Shown piece after piece: positions 1-8,379 of a stretch of 64,000 nt of DNA (positions are counted from its first letter, which is position 1; the number at the start of each line of letters is the position of its first letter). The stretch is from Phycisphaerales bacterium (GTDB lineage: Bacteria; Planctomycetota; Phycisphaerae; Phycisphaerales; UBA1924), in assembly GCA_905339235.1 (NCBI GenBank), contig CAJPFG010000009.1:122029-186028 (forward strand), read 5' to 3'. The notes below the pieces were generated by a model, which saw only the letters and a program-made list of their open reading frames with translations, was not told where the DNA came from and searched no databases. Both the position numbers and the translations under genes were made by a program.

Positions 1-61
1 GCGGATTCAAGTTGTTCGAGTTGCTCGATCACGGGCCAAAGGATAGCCGGGAGCAAAAGCG

Positions 62-89
62 AAGCCCGGGAGCGAGTGCTCCCGGGCTT
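62..89 (-). terminator. Rho-independent terminator of the lipoprotein gene
   Basis: A perfect 12-bp stem (AAGCCCGGGAGC with its complement) closes on a GAGT tetraloop. Read on the minus strand it lies about 28 nt past the stop of the small lipoprotein gene and is followed within three bases by TTTT. The short T-run is modest but the stem is very stable. The plus-strand side has no T-run, so it acts leftward. Confidence 0.65.
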
Positions 90-116
90 GTCGAGTAGGT
101 TCGTGGAACCGTCTGC

Positions 117-386
117 TCAGTTCTGCTTGGCGCTGGAGCAGCAACCGGCCTTCTTCTCGCTGACGGCGCCCATGCTGCCGTCGGCCTTCTTCTCGGTGCA
201 GCCGCTCTTCTCGCCCACCGCGCCCATGCTGCCGTCGGCCTTCTTCGCGTCGGTGCACGTGGCCTTGTTGCCTTCCGCGCAGCAGTCCTTCTGCTTGACG
301 GCGCCGGCGCTGCCGGACGATTTGTTGGTGGCGCAACCGGCGAGGGAAGCGAGGGCGACGACTCCGACGAGCATGGCAATCTTCAT
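117..386 (-). CDS. Small Cys-rich lipoprotein with internal duplication
   Basis: An 89-residue protein that starts MKIAMLVGVVALASLAGC, a clear lipoprotein signal with lipobox LAGC, so the mature protein is probably lipid-anchored at Cys18. The mature part is polar and low in complexity, with scattered CC and single Cys residues. The segment beginning ADGSMGAV occurs twice with an 18-residue period. An upstream in-frame start at 425 would put residues before the signal peptide, so the ATG at 386 is preferred. Its own terminator lies downstream. I do not recognise the family. The Cys pairs could bind metal or form disulfides, but nothing shows which. Confidence 0.75.
   Translation of the reverse strand: MKIAMLVGVVALASLAGCATNKSSGSAGAVKQKDCCAEGNKATCTDAKKADGSMGAVGEKSGCTEKKADGSMGAVSEKKAGCCSSAKQN
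166..245. repeat. Duplicated 26-bp block, 54-bp period, in lipoprotein gene
   Basis: The 26-bp block starting GCGCCCATGCTGCCGTCGG occurs at 166-191 and again at 220-245, identical by eye. The 54-bp offset is a whole number of codons and produces the repeated ADGSMGAV protein segment. It indicates a recent internal tandem duplication. Confidence 0.7.
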
Positions 387-548
387 TTTCCAGAACTCCT
401 GTGAGGGGTGAAATCCCGACCGCAAGGTCGGAGAACTGATGCTACGACGCCTCCCGGGGGCGGGTTCACCGCCCCGCGTCAGTGTGTAACGATATCCGAA
501 CCGGCCTCGCGAGCCAAGTGGAAATGCGAGGAAAAGGGGGGCTGAATG

Positions 549-1202
549 TTATTCGGCCTTCTTGCCGTCGCGCAGTTTGGCGTAGTAGGCCGTGCGGCGG
601 TCGGCCTGGCGGCGGCGAGTGGAAGGGTTACCGCTGATTTCGGCCCCGTCCTCGGCCCCGACGAACTGCAGGACGCACAGTTCGGTGCCGTCGCCGATGC
701 GGTGCTTACCCAGTTTCACGATCCGGGTGTAGCCGCCCTTGCGGTCCTCAAACCGGGTGGCGACCCGCTCGAAGATGTGCTTGACGATCTTGGGGCTCTT
801 GCGGAGGTCGCCGTACCGGTTGCGCTCGACCTGGCTGGACTCGGGCACGTCGAAGAACTGGGCCGCGTTGTCGCGGAGTTTCTGGACGTGCTCCTTCTCC
901 TGTTCGGTGGATTTCTTGGGGAGGTAGAGCCAGTCGAAGCCGCGCCGATCGCCGCCGAGTTTGGCGACAACCCGCCGGCGGGCCGCGACGTCCAGGCGCC
1001 TGGCGTCTTCGGGGGTCTTGCCCTTGAGGCGGCTCTTGGCGTCGGTGATAATCTTCTCGACGAAGGGCTGCACGGCCTTGGCCTTGGGAATGGTTGTGAC
1101 GATCTGTCCGTGCTCGAAGAGCCCGGCGGCCAGGTTCCGCAGCGTAGACGTGCGGTGGGTGCTGGTGCGACCGAGTCGATAGCCTGCTCTGCCGTGACGC
1201 AT
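549..1202 (-). CDS. rplQ: 50S ribosomal protein L17, enlarged
   Basis: Large-subunit protein L17, last gene of the alpha-operon part of the cluster, downstream of rpoA. The N-terminus MRHGRAGYRLGR and the block RNLAAGLFEHGQIVTT are typical. The core motif RFEDRKGGYTRIVKLGKHRIGDG-type appears late, near residues 150-172. At 217 residues it is well above the usual 115-140. The excess is an insertion of about 50 residues (roughly 90-140, rich in charged residues, including LYLPKKSTEQEKEH) and a C-terminal tail of about 40 residues. The reading frame is clean, so this is a lineage extension and not a frameshift. Confidence 0.95.
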   Translation of the reverse strand: MRHGRAGYRLGRTSTHRTSTLRNLAAGLFEHGQIVTTIPKAKAVQPFVEKIITDAKSRLKGKTPEDARRLDVAARRRVVAKLGGDRRGFDWLYLPKKSTEQEKEHVQKLRDNAAQFFDVPESSQVERNRYGDLRKSPKIVKHIFERVATRFEDRKGGYTRIVKLGKHRIGDGTELCVLQFVGAEDGAEISGNPSTRRRQADRRTAYYAKLRDGKKAE

Positions 1203-1338
1203 GATTCACACTCCCGGGATCGCCGCGGATGCGGAAGAACCCACTCTCGAAAAGCCGCCCGCTGGGATTTCGCCCGGCGGGCAGGGCCTGAATACTAGGT
1301 CGGAACCGCGAATTCCGCGCTCCCGATGAAAACTCCGA

Positions 1339-2364
1339 TCACGACGCGGGGATCTGCGGGGGGGTGACGTTGTAGCCCTCCGGCAACTGCATTCCCAGGT
1401 CGAGGTTGATGTCCTGCAACTTGCGCTTGACCTCGCGCAGGCTGGTGCGGCCGAACGAGCGAAGTTTGAGCAGGTCCGCGTCGGTCTGCGTGATGAGTTG
1501 CCCGACCGTTTCGATCCTCGCAGACTCCAGGCAGTTGCTCGCCCGCACAGACAACTCGAGTTCGCTGATGGGCATGCTGAGTTTGCGGATGAGGTCCTCG
1601 TCGACGGACGCGGCCGCCGCGGCTTCCTCGCTGACGCGCTCCTCGCCGATCTCGAAGTACTGGACGAAGGGGTTGAGGTGCTTGCGCATGATCTTGGCGG
1701 CCTCGACCAGGGCCATCTCGGGGGAGACGGTGCCGTTGGTCCAGATCTCCAGGATCAGTTTGTCGTAGTTGGTGCGCTGGCCGACGCGGGTTTCCTCGAT
1801 CTTGTACCGCACGCGCTGCACGGGCGAGTAGATGGAATCGAGGTGGACCACGCCGATTTCCTGCTCCTCGCCGTTAGCATACTGCTCGCTCGCGGGGACG
1901 TACCCGCGTCCCTTGGCCACCGTCAGGTCCATCTCGAACTCGACTGGCTCGGTGAGCGTGGCGATGACCAGGTCCTTGTTCAGGATGGTGATCGCGGTAT
2001 CGGCCTGGATCATGTCGGCGGTGACTTCGCCGGGCCCGCGGGCGGCGAGTTTCATGGTCTTGGGCTCTTCGCCCTCGAGCATGACGATCAGGTTCTTGAC
2101 GTTGAGGACGATGTCGGTCACGTCCTCCATCACGCCCTTTATCGGGGTGAACTCGTGCTGAACGCCCTTGATCTTGATGAACTTGACCGAGGCGCCCTCA
2201 AGAGAGGAGAGCAGAACCCGCCGAAGGCTGTTGCCCACGGTGGTGCCGAAGCCCCGCTCGAAAGGCTCCACGCTGAATCGGCCGAAGGTCTCGCTGCGGA
2301 ACCGGGGGTCGGAAACAACCCGTGTGGGCAGTTCCAGCCCGCGCCATCGCACTCGCGTCGTCAT
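1339..2364 (-). CDS. rpoA: DNA-directed RNA polymerase subunit alpha
   Basis: The RNA polymerase alpha subunit (341 aa), which nucleates polymerase assembly and contacts promoter UP elements and activators. The N-terminal dimerisation domain has NSLRRVLLSSLEG. The C-terminal domain (about 265-330) has the helix-hairpin-helix region ISELELSVRASNCLESA followed by LRSFGRTSLREVKRKL. I chose the ATG that gives MTTRVRWRG; the longer reading upstream runs through the preceding terminator. rpsD, which often sits just upstream, is missing. A terminator precedes the gene, so it probably has its own promoter in the roughly 100 bp before its start. Confidence 0.97.
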   Translation of the reverse strand: MTTRVRWRGLELPTRVVSDPRFRSETFGRFSVEPFERGFGTTVGNSLRRVLLSSLEGASVKFIKIKGVQHEFTPIKGVMEDVTDIVLNVKNLIVMLEGEEPKTMKLAARGPGEVTADMIQADTAITILNKDLVIATLTEPVEFEMDLTVAKGRGYVPASEQYANGEEQEIGVVHLDSIYSPVQRVRYKIEETRVGQRTNYDKLILEIWTNGTVSPEMALVEAAKIMRKHLNPFVQYFEIGEERVSEEAAAAASVDEDLIRKLSMPISELELSVRASNCLESARIETVGQLITQTDADLLKLRSFGRTSLREVKRKLQDINLDLGMQLPEGYNVTPPQIPAS

Positions 2365-2471
2365 GTTCAGACTTCCAATACTCGGCCCGACTTCCGAGAG
2401 ACGGCGTCCGGGATCGCGGGGAACACCACCCGGCCGAGTGGGCGGGCCCCTTCTGTCCGCAGGACACCACG

Positions 2472-2505
2472 AAAAACCGCCCGGGCCCGGAATGGGCACG
2501 GGCGG
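2472..2505 (-). terminator. Intrinsic terminator between rpsK and rpoA
   Basis: On the minus strand a 12-position stem (CCGCCCGTGCCC against GGGCCCGGGCGG, one mismatch) with a five-base loop is followed directly by TTTTT. It starts about 10 nt past the rpsK stop. It would separate rpoA-rplQ transcription from the upstream ribosomal genes. Confidence 0.75.
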
Positions 2506-2514
2506 GAAACAGAC

Positions 2515-2889
2515 TTACACGCGCCGACGCTTCTTGGGGCGGCAGCCGTTGTGCGGAACCGGGGTGTGGTCTTCCACCGCCGTCACACGCAGCCCGGCGG
2601 CGACCAGGCCGTTCACGGCCGACTCGCGGCCGGCGCCGGCGCCCTTGATCCGGATCTCGACTTCGGACAGGCCCATCTTGCGGGCTTTGCCCGCGGCCGT
2701 CTCGGCGGCGCGAGTCGCGGCGAACGGGGTGCTCTTGCGGGCGCCCTTGAAGCCGATCGTGCCGGCGGAGTCCCAGCAGAGAGTCTCGCCGTTCATATCC
2801 GTGATCGTGACGATGGTGTTGTTCTGCGTGGACTTGATATGCACCACGCCGCGCACCACGTTCTTGCGAACCTTGCCCTTCTTCGACAT
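2515..2889 (-). CDS. rpsK: 30S ribosomal protein S11
   Basis: Small-subunit platform protein S11 (124 aa). Recognisable blocks are [15 protein letters not shown] near the N-terminus, [10 protein letters not shown] in the middle and the C-terminal [18 protein letters not shown]. Length is normal for the family. It follows rpsM by about 70 nt in the same direction and is followed by a strong terminator, making it the last gene of its transcript by sequence. Confidence 0.97.
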   Translation of the reverse strand: MSKKGKVRKNVVRGVVHIKSTQNNTIVTITDMNGETLCWDSAGTIGFKGARKSTPFAATRAAETAAGKARKMGLSEVEIRIKGAGAGRESAVNGLVAAGLRVTAVEDHTPVPHNGCRPKKRRRV

Positions 2890-2958
2890 TCGATGCTCCT
2901 CGGATCAACCGACCCAAAGGGTCGTACCCGTGGTTGTGTTCCGCGGCACGAAGCGTGC

Positions 2959-3342
2959 TTAGCCCTTGGCCTTGACACCCTTCTTGCCGGCGACGGTCTT
3001 CTTCTTGCCCTTGCGAGTGCGGGCGTTGGATTGCGTGCGCTGCCCGCGGACGGGGAGGCCCTTGCGATGGCGCTCGCCGCGGTAGGACTTGATGTCCTTG
3101 AGGCGCTGGATGTTCTGCTGAACCTGGCGACGCAGCGCGCCCTCGACCAGGACGCCCTGATCGATGATGGCGTTGATCTGCGCGAGTTTCTGCTCATCGA
3201 CCTCGTTGGATCGCTGGTTGGCGTCCACACCGGCCTGCGCGAGAATGTCGGCGGCGACCTTGGGGCCGATGCCGTGGACGTACTGAAGGGCAAAGAAGAT
3301 CTTCTTCTTGTCGGGGATGTCGATACCTGCAACGCGGGGCAC
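2959..3342 (-). CDS. rpsM: 30S ribosomal protein S13
   Basis: Small-subunit head protein S13 (127 aa), which contacts the P-site tRNA and the B1 bridges. The N-terminus MPRVAGIDIPDKKKI, the helix-hairpin-helix YVHGIGPKVA and the C-terminal RHRKGLPVRGQRTQSNARTR-type block are all intact. The Lys-rich end (KKTVAGKKGVKAKG) is typical. It starts 12 nt after rpmJ, so the two genes are probably co-transcribed. Confidence 0.97.
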   Translation of the reverse strand: MPRVAGIDIPDKKKIFFALQYVHGIGPKVAADILAQAGVDANQRSNEVDEQKLAQINAIIDQGVLVEGALRRQVQQNIQRLKDIKSYRGERHRKGLPVRGQRTQSNARTRKGKKKTVAGKKGVKAKG

Positions 3343-3354
3343 GGTTGAATCTCC

Positions 3355-3471
3355 TCAGCCTTGGACCTGCTTGTGCTTGGGATCGGATTTGCAGATCACG
3401 CGCAACTTACCTTTGCGCCGAACGACCTGGCACCCGCTGCACATCTTTTTGACGCTCGATCGAACCTTCAC
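3355..3471 (-). CDS. rpmJ: 50S ribosomal protein L36, zinc-binding form
   Basis: A 38-residue protein starting [15 protein letters not shown]. It keeps the complete zinc-ribbon ligand set Cys11, Cys14, Cys27 and His33, so it is the zinc-binding (C+) form of L36. The start is GTG, chosen because MKVR is the invariant L36 N-terminus; AAGGTG lies upstream as a ribosome binding site. It sits between infA and rpsM, the standard place. Confidence 0.93.
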   Translation of the reverse strand: MKVRSSVKKMCSGCQVVRRKGKLRVICKSDPKHKQVQG

Positions 3472-3602
3472 GCGGCACCTTCCATTCATCAACGACGAGC
3501 CGGCTCGCACCCGTCCGATATCCGAACCAATCCGGCGAATCGGGAGGGGATAGTAGACGCACCAACCTCGCGAGTCACGCCCCGATGCCCCCCGCCCCCC
3601 AC

Positions 3603-3827
3603 TCAGTGGCGGAAGGTGATCCTCGCCTTTGACAGGTCGTACGGGCTGATCTCAACGGTGACCCGGTCTCCCGGGAGGATGCGGATGTAGTTCATCCGCA
3701 TCTTTCCTGAGACGTACGCCAGCACCTCGGTTTTCTGCTCGTTGGGCAGCCGAACTTTGAACATCGCATTCGGGAGTGCCTCGATGACCTCCGCTTCGAA
3801 TGTGAACTTGTCGTCCTGTTTTCCCAT
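3603..3827 (-). CDS. infA: Translation initiation factor IF-1
   Basis: IF-1 (74 aa) is a single OB-fold factor that binds the ribosomal A site during initiation. Diagnostic stretches are [31 protein letters not shown] and the end [14 protein letters not shown]. It sits between secY and rpmJ, the position it keeps when adk and map are missing from the cluster. About 130 nt separate it from rpmJ. Confidence 0.96.
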   Translation of the reverse strand: MGKQDDKFTFEAEVIEALPNAMFKVRLPNEQKTEVLAYVSGKMRMNYIRILPGDRVTVEISPYDLSKARITFRH

Positions 3828-3874
3828 TCGTTCTCAACTTCCTCCCGGAGCCCACCATAGGCCCCGGACATCCA

Positions 3875-5278
3875 TCATCGCGGCCCGCGCATCCGCGGCC
3901 CGGCAGTACCGTCATCTCCACCGAGGAACCCCTGGTAGTTTCGCATGAGCAGGTTGGCCTCCACCCGCTGGAGGAAATCCATTGACACTGACACGACGAT
4001 CAGCAGCCCTGTGCCCCCGAAGAACTGGGTCACCGTGTAGTCGATATTGGCGCCTGTGTTCACCACGGTGGGCATGACGGCGACCACCGCGAGGAACGCC
4101 GCGCCGACAAAGGTGATCCGCGTCATGACAGTTTCAAGGTACTCGGCCGTTCGCGGGCCCGGGCGCAGGCCGGGGATGAACGAGCCGCTCTCTTTCAACT
4201 GCTTGCTCATCTCCTCGGGATTGAACTGGACGGTGATCCAGAAGTAACTGAAGAAGTAGACCATCCCGATATACGTCAGCACGTACAGGAAGCCGCTGGG
4301 GTTGAAGTTCCGGTTCAGGAAACTCGCGACCATGTAGAACCAGCCCGTGGGGCCGGTCGATCCGCTCGCCGCCCAAGTTTCGAGTTGCCCGAAGACGATG
4401 GTCGGAAAGATCATGAGCGAACTGGCGAACACGATGGGCATGACCCCGCCGTGATTCAGCCGCAGCGGCAGGTAACTCTTCTGGCCTCCGAAGACCTTTC
4501 TCCCTCGCGTGTGCTTGGCCTGCTGCACGGGAATCCGTCGCTGCGCAACGGTCATGAGCACGGACCCGGCCACGACACCGACGAATCCGGCGCAGAGCAG
4601 GACCACCCCCATATATCCGATCTTCGACGCGTCGCGAGGCTCGAAGGACTGGATCACGAACTGGATCGCCTGCGGCATTCCGGCGACGATGCCCGCCATG
4701 ATGATCATGGATGCGCCGTTGCCGATGCCGTGCTTGTCGATCTGCTCGCCCAACCACATCAGGAATACACACCCCGCGGTGAGCGTTCCCACCGCCATCA
4801 CCCACCACAGCGGGTTGCCGTAGTAACTGGGATGGATCAGGCCGGCAGAGTTTGACTGGAGCCACGTGAGGTAGCCGGCGCCCTGGAACACGCACAGCAG
4901 GACGGTGACGTAGCGGGTGTATTCCTGGATCTTCTGCCGGCCAGTGGGGCCTTCTTCCTGAAGTTTCTTGAGTTGCGGAATAGCGGTGCCCAGCAACTGG
5001 AAGATGATGCCGGCCGTGATATACGGCATGATCCCCAGGCCGAAGATCGTCGCTCGCTGAAGTTGGCCGCCGGAGAAAATCGACACGAACGAAGCCACCT
5101 TCGCGAATGTCGAGCCGCTCTCCTGCTGCGTGCGGAACATGTCCGCGAGCACTTCCTGATTGATCCCGGGGATCGGAATCCAATGCCCGATGCGGAACAC
5201 CAGCAGCATGCCGATGGTGAACAGGACCTTGTTCCGCAGTTCCGGGACCTTGAAGATGTTCACAAACGTTGAGATCAT
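3875..5278 (-). CDS. secY: Preprotein translocase subunit SecY
   Basis: SecY (467 aa) is the channel subunit of the Sec translocon in the inner membrane. The N-terminus FKVPELRNKVLFTIGMLLVFRIG and the plug region with GGQLQRATIFGLGIMPYI-type sequence are clear. Several further hydrophobic helices follow, with the conserved cytoplasmic motifs AQRRIPVQQAKH and GLRPGPRTAEYLE. Length and topology fit a ten-helix SecY. It follows rplO by about 110 nt, a gap that holds a GC-rich inverted repeat. adk and map do not follow it. Confidence 0.97.
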   Translation of the reverse strand: MISTFVNIFKVPELRNKVLFTIGMLLVFRIGHWIPIPGINQEVLADMFRTQQESGSTFAKVASFVSIFSGGQLQRATIFGLGIMPYITAGIIFQLLGTAIPQLKKLQEEGPTGRQKIQEYTRYVTVLLCVFQGAGYLTWLQSNSAGLIHPSYYGNPLWWVMAVGTLTAGCVFLMWLGEQIDKHGIGNGASMIIMAGIVAGMPQAIQFVIQSFEPRDASKIGYMGVVLLCAGFVGVVAGSVLMTVAQRRIPVQQAKHTRGRKVFGGQKSYLPLRLNHGGVMPIVFASSLMIFPTIVFGQLETWAASGSTGPTGWFYMVASFLNRNFNPSGFLYVLTYIGMVYFFSYFWITVQFNPEEMSKQLKESGSFIPGLRPGPRTAEYLETVMTRITFVGAAFLAVVAVMPTVVNTGANIDYTVTQFFGGTGLLIVVSVSMDFLQRVEANLLMRNYQGFLGGDDGTAGPRMRGPR

Positions 5279-5325
5279 GAGATGCTTCCGTGCTCCTGGA
5301 TGCCCCCGACTCTGAATCTATGCAA

Positions 5326-5353
5326 CCGCCCCGGGGCTCTGACCCTGGGGCGG
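5326..5353. repeat. GC-rich inverted repeat between rplO and secY
   Basis: An 11-bp stem (CCGCCCCGGGG against CCCTGGGGCGG, one G-T pair) with a six-base loop lies in the 108-bp rplO-secY gap. There is no T-run on either side, so it is not a classical terminator. It could stabilise or process the mRNA between the two genes. Confidence 0.5.
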
Positions 5354-5386
5354 CGCCGGAGAATCACGGGATGGTAGGTGCCGGGT

Positions 5387-6061
5387 TCACTCCTTCGACG
5401 CTTCCTTGTCGCCCGACGGCTTCGCGGCCTTCTCGGCCTTCGCGGGCTTGTCGGCCTTCGCCGGCTTGGCGTCGGACTTGCCTTCCGGCTTGGCCTCGGC
5501 CTTGGGCGCGCCGCCGCGCTTCAGCCGCTTCGTCCAGTTCTTAGGAATCCGATCCTCTGTTGTCAGGTCGATTCCGCGGGTGCGGTCGCGACGAGTTCCG
5601 GTTTCCTGGATGGATCCGCCGGCGTCGGTGATCCGCTTCTTGGCGGGCCCGGTGATGCGCGAGGCAACGACGTTCAGTTTCACTTTCAGCGCCGCATCCT
5701 TAGGCATGTTGCCCAGGATCTTCAGGTCGCGTGAATCATCGCGAACCAGACCGGCCCCGATGAGCGCGGCCGTGTCCACCGTGCCGCCTTTCGCGAACGA
5801 CGGGTGCGCCACGATATCGGCGAGGTTCACCGTCCAAAAGCGGACCTTGAACGGCGCGTTGGTGAATCCCATCTTCGGCAAGCGCCGGAAGTAGGGCATC
5901 TGACCGCCCTCGTGCCCGAGTTTGCGTGCGTAACCCGAGCGACTTTTGGCGCCCTTGTTTCCGCGGCCCGACTGCTTGCCGTGCCCCGAGCCTTCGCCGC
6001 GCCCCACTCGCTTGCGGTTCTTCCAGCGCCCGGCCTGGGCGGTAATGTCGTGGATCATCAT
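5387..6061 (-). CDS. rplO: 50S ribosomal protein L15 with charged C-terminal tail
   Basis: Large-subunit protein L15. The Gly/Arg-rich N-terminal region (RKRVGRGEGSGHGKQSGRG) and GFTNAPFKVRFWTVNL are typical. The conserved core ends near residue 170. At 224 aa it exceeds the usual 145-155 because of a tail of about 50 residues made mostly of Lys, Ala, Glu, Pro and Asp (repeated KADKPAKAEKAAK-type units). rpmD (L30), which normally separates rpsE from rplO, is absent. Confidence 0.96.
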   Translation of the reverse strand: MMIHDITAQAGRWKNRKRVGRGEGSGHGKQSGRGNKGAKSRSGYARKLGHEGGQMPYFRRLPKMGFTNAPFKVRFWTVNLADIVAHPSFAKGGTVDTAALIGAGLVRDDSRDLKILGNMPKDAALKVKLNVVASRITGPAKKRITDAGGSIQETGTRRDRTRGIDLTTEDRIPKNWTKRLKRGGAPKAEAKPEGKSDAKPAKADKPAKAEKAAKPSGDKEASKE

Positions 6062-6110
6062 GAGCAGATACTCCGAACTCTTGCCTCAAACTTCATCATC
6101 CGTTCCGCGA

Positions 6111-6842
6111 TTAACCGGCGGCCTTGGGCGCTTCGCCGCCGCCTTCACCGCCACCGCCACCGCCTCCGCCTCCCCCACCACCTCCGCCACCGCCGCCGCC
6201 GCCGCCTTCGGATCCTCTGTCACGGCGCGGGCGTCCGCGGCCTCGGCTCTTGCGTTCATCGCCGACGGTGTTCACCGGGCCGCGGGCCTTCTCGCCCTTG
6301 GGAGCGACGGGCATGAATCGCTTGCCGCGTTCGATCTTGGCCTCGATGACGGTCGCGCCGAGTTGCTGGCCGCGGAGATTCCCGACCTGGGCGGGTTGGC
6401 GCAGTTGCGTGAGGCCGTCGAACACGGCCTTGACGATGTTCCGCTTGTTGGTGGAGCCGTAGCACTTGGTGAGGCAGTCGGTGACGCCGGCGATCTCAAG
6501 GATCGCACGGACGGTTCCGCCGGCGACGACCCCGGTGCCGGGCGCCGCGGGGATCAGCCGGACCTTCGACGCGGAGAAGGAGCCCTCAACTTCGTGCGGG
6601 ATGGTGGTTCCCATCATGGGCACGGAGCGCATGGCCTTCCGGGCGTACTTCTGGGCCTTCTCGACCGCGCTGGGAACTTCGTTGGACTTGCCGTATCCGA
6701 AGCCCACCTTGCCGCGTCGATCACCGACGACGACCAGCGCGCCGAAGGAGAACCGGCGTCCGCCCTTGACGGTGGCCGAGGTACGGTCCACGCTCACGGT
6801 GGAGGACTCGATGTGACTGGATTGATCGATGATCTCTGGCAT
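6111..6842 (-). CDS. rpsE: 30S ribosomal protein S5 with polyglycine tail
   Basis: Small-subunit protein S5 (243 aa), involved in decoding accuracy. The double-stranded-RNA-binding-like N-terminal part (RTSATVKGGRRFSFGALVVVGD, then GKVGFGYGKSNEVP) and the C-terminal fold (LIPAAPGTGVVAGG; CYGSTNKRNIVKA) are intact. The tail is unusual: an Arg-rich stretch, 20 consecutive glycines and a short acidic end. The usual length is about 165. The gene lies 43 nt after rplR and 49 nt before rplO. Confidence 0.96.
   Translation of the reverse strand: MPEIIDQSSHIESSTVSVDRTSATVKGGRRFSFGALVVVGDRRGKVGFGYGKSNEVPSAVEKAQKYARKAMRSVPMMGTTIPHEVEGSFSASKVRLIPAAPGTGVVAGGTVRAILEIAGVTDCLTKCYGSTNKRNIVKAVFDGLTQLRQPAQVGNLRGQQLGATVIEAKIERGKRFMPVAPKGEKARGPVNTVGDERKSRGRGRPRRDRGSEGGGGGGGGGGGGGGGGGGGGEGGGEAPKAAG
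6147..6206. repeat. Run of 20 glycine codons in rpsE
   Basis: Twenty consecutive Gly codons in the S5 C-terminal tail. All four synonymous codons (GGC, GGT, GGA, GGG) are mixed, so it is not a pure trinucleotide microsatellite and has probably been maintained at the protein level. Confidence 0.85.
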
Positions 6843-6885
6843 GTTCTTTCGCCTGCCTCGTCTGGTCCGGCTTCGCGCCGAGCCG

Positions 6886-7248
6886 TTAGAACTTCAGTCC
6901 GCCCTTTCGTGCCGCTTCCGCCAGGGCTTTGACGCGCCCATGGAACTTGAACCCGCCGCGATCAAAGACCACGGCCTCGACGCCGGCCTTCTTGGCCCGG
7001 TCGGCGAGGGCCAAACCGACCTTCGCGGCGGCCGCGGCGTTGCCCGTCTTGTCTCCCTTCAGGTCCTTCTCGGCGGTGGAAGCCGCGACAAGAGTGCGAC
7101 CGTCGAGGTCGTTGATGATCTGAGCGTACATGTGGTTGAGGGATTTGTAGATGGAGAGGCGCGGACGCAGCGTGGTTCCGCCGATGCCCTTGCGGATGCG
7201 GATCCGCCGCCGTGACCTTCGAACCTGCTTTGCCGCGTTCTTGTTCAT
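6886..7248 (-). CDS. rplR: 50S ribosomal protein L18
   Basis: 5S-rRNA-binding protein L18 (120 aa). [20 protein letters not shown] and [29 protein letters not shown] blocks are diagnostic. I chose the ATG giving [15 protein letters not shown], since a longer in-frame reading adds 18 residues that overlap the preceding rplF stop region and give a non-standard N-terminus. It lies between rplF and rpsE as in most bacteria. Confidence 0.95.
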   Translation of the reverse strand: MNKNAAKQVRRSRRRIRIRKGIGGTTLRPRLSIYKSLNHMYAQIINDLDGRTLVAASTAEKDLKGDKTGNAAAAAKVGLALADRAKKAGVEAVVFDRGGFKFHGRVKALAEAARKGGLKF

Positions 7249-7301
7249 TGCTTCCAACCTCCGTCCCGCCCCGCTCGCTCGCGGGACGATGCTGATTCTC
7301 A

Positions 7302-7856
7302 TTAGGCGCCGAACTGCTTGCCCTGCTTGCGCTTGATGACCTCGTCGGTGTACTTCACGCCTTTGCCGTTGTACGGCTCGGGCTTGCGGTTGGCCCGCAT
7401 GTCGGCGGCGAAGCGGCCGACCGCGCCGCGATCCGGTCCGGCGACTTTCACGAACTGCTTTTCAACCGTCACGCTGACGCCGGCGGGAATCTCCATCATG
7501 ACGGGATTCGCGTAGCCAAGGGTCATTTTCAGGCTCTTGCCCGTGACCGCGGCGGTCCAGCCTACCCCCACCACCTCGAGGTTTTTCTCGTAACCCTTGG
7601 TGACGCCCTCGATCATGTTGCGGATGTGGGCGCGGGTGGAGCCCCAGATCGCGTTGGCGAACTTGTTCTCGGCGGAGAACCCCGGCGCGAGCGCGACCTT
7701 CACCGACTTCTCGCTCTCGGCCCAGGTCACGACGACTTCCGACCGGGTCTTTAGGTCGAGTTTGCCCTTGGGCCCCTCGACGCTGACCAGGCCGGGCTTG
7801 ACCGCGACTTTCACGCCCGCGGGTACCGGCACCACTTTTTTCCCGATCCTCGACAT
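7302..7856 (-). CDS. rplF: 50S ribosomal protein L6
   Basis: Large-subunit protein L6 (184 aa) near the GTPase-associated region. The N-terminus [15 protein letters not shown], the [10 protein letters not shown] block and the signature [13 protein letters not shown] near the C-terminus are intact. Length is normal. It follows rpsH by about 60 nt in the spc-operon order. Confidence 0.97.
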   Translation of the reverse strand: MSRIGKKVVPVPAGVKVAVKPGLVSVEGPKGKLDLKTRSEVVVTWAESEKSVKVALAPGFSAENKFANAIWGSTRAHIRNMIEGVTKGYEKNLEVVGVGWTAAVTGKSLKMTLGYANPVMMEIPAGVSVTVEKQFVKVAGPDRGAVGRFAADMRANRKPEPYNGKGVKYTDEVIKRKQGKQFGA

Positions 7857-7916
7857 CCGTCACACTCCTGTCGCGTTCGGCACGCCCGCGTTCGGCGGGG
7901 CTTCCGCGTGTTGGCC

Positions 7917-8315
7917 TTATTCGATCGTGCAGAGCAGTTCACCGCCCACGCGGGTCTCGCGGGCCTTGCGGTCGCTCACCACGCCCTTGCTGGTGGAGAC
8001 AATGGCGATGCCCAGCCCCTGCAGCGGGCGGGGCAGGTCCTCGACGCCGGAATAGACGCGCCGCCCGGTCGTGCTGACTCTCGTCAGTTTGTGGAGCACC
8101 GCCTCGCCGGTCGCGGCGTACTTCAGGCGCAGACGCAACTGCCCCTGTCGCCCGTCCTCGACCTTGTCGAATGACTCGATGTAGCCTTCATCACGCAGAA
8201 CCGTCGCGATGCCGCGACAGACCTTTGTGTTGAGGCAGTTGACCGACTTGGAGCGGTTGCGCACCGCGTTCCGGATTCGGGTCAGCATGTCCGCGATTGG
8301 ATCACCGATCGCCAT
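7917..8315 (-). CDS. rpsH: 30S ribosomal protein S8
   Basis: Small-subunit assembly protein S8 (132 aa), which binds the central 16S domain and in many bacteria represses the spc operon. The N-terminus DPIADMLTRIRNAVRNRSKSV and the C-terminal STSKGVVSDRKAR block are diagnostic. It follows rpsN in the usual spc order. Confidence 0.97.
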   Translation of the reverse strand: MAIGDPIADMLTRIRNAVRNRSKSVNCLNTKVCRGIATVLRDEGYIESFDKVEDGRQGQLRLRLKYAATGEAVLHKLTRVSTTGRRVYSGVEDLPRPLQGLGIAIVSTSKGVVSDRKARETRVGGELLCTIE

Positions 8316-8379
8316 CTCACGTTCCCTTCGTCAGTTCGTGCCCTTCGTCGTTCGAACGCCGGACGCACGCCTCGGTCAA

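Noticed and set aside
6124..6462. Plus-strand open frame starting with a long proline run
   Set aside because: It is the complement of the 20-glycine tail of S5 and continues opposite the S5 gene.
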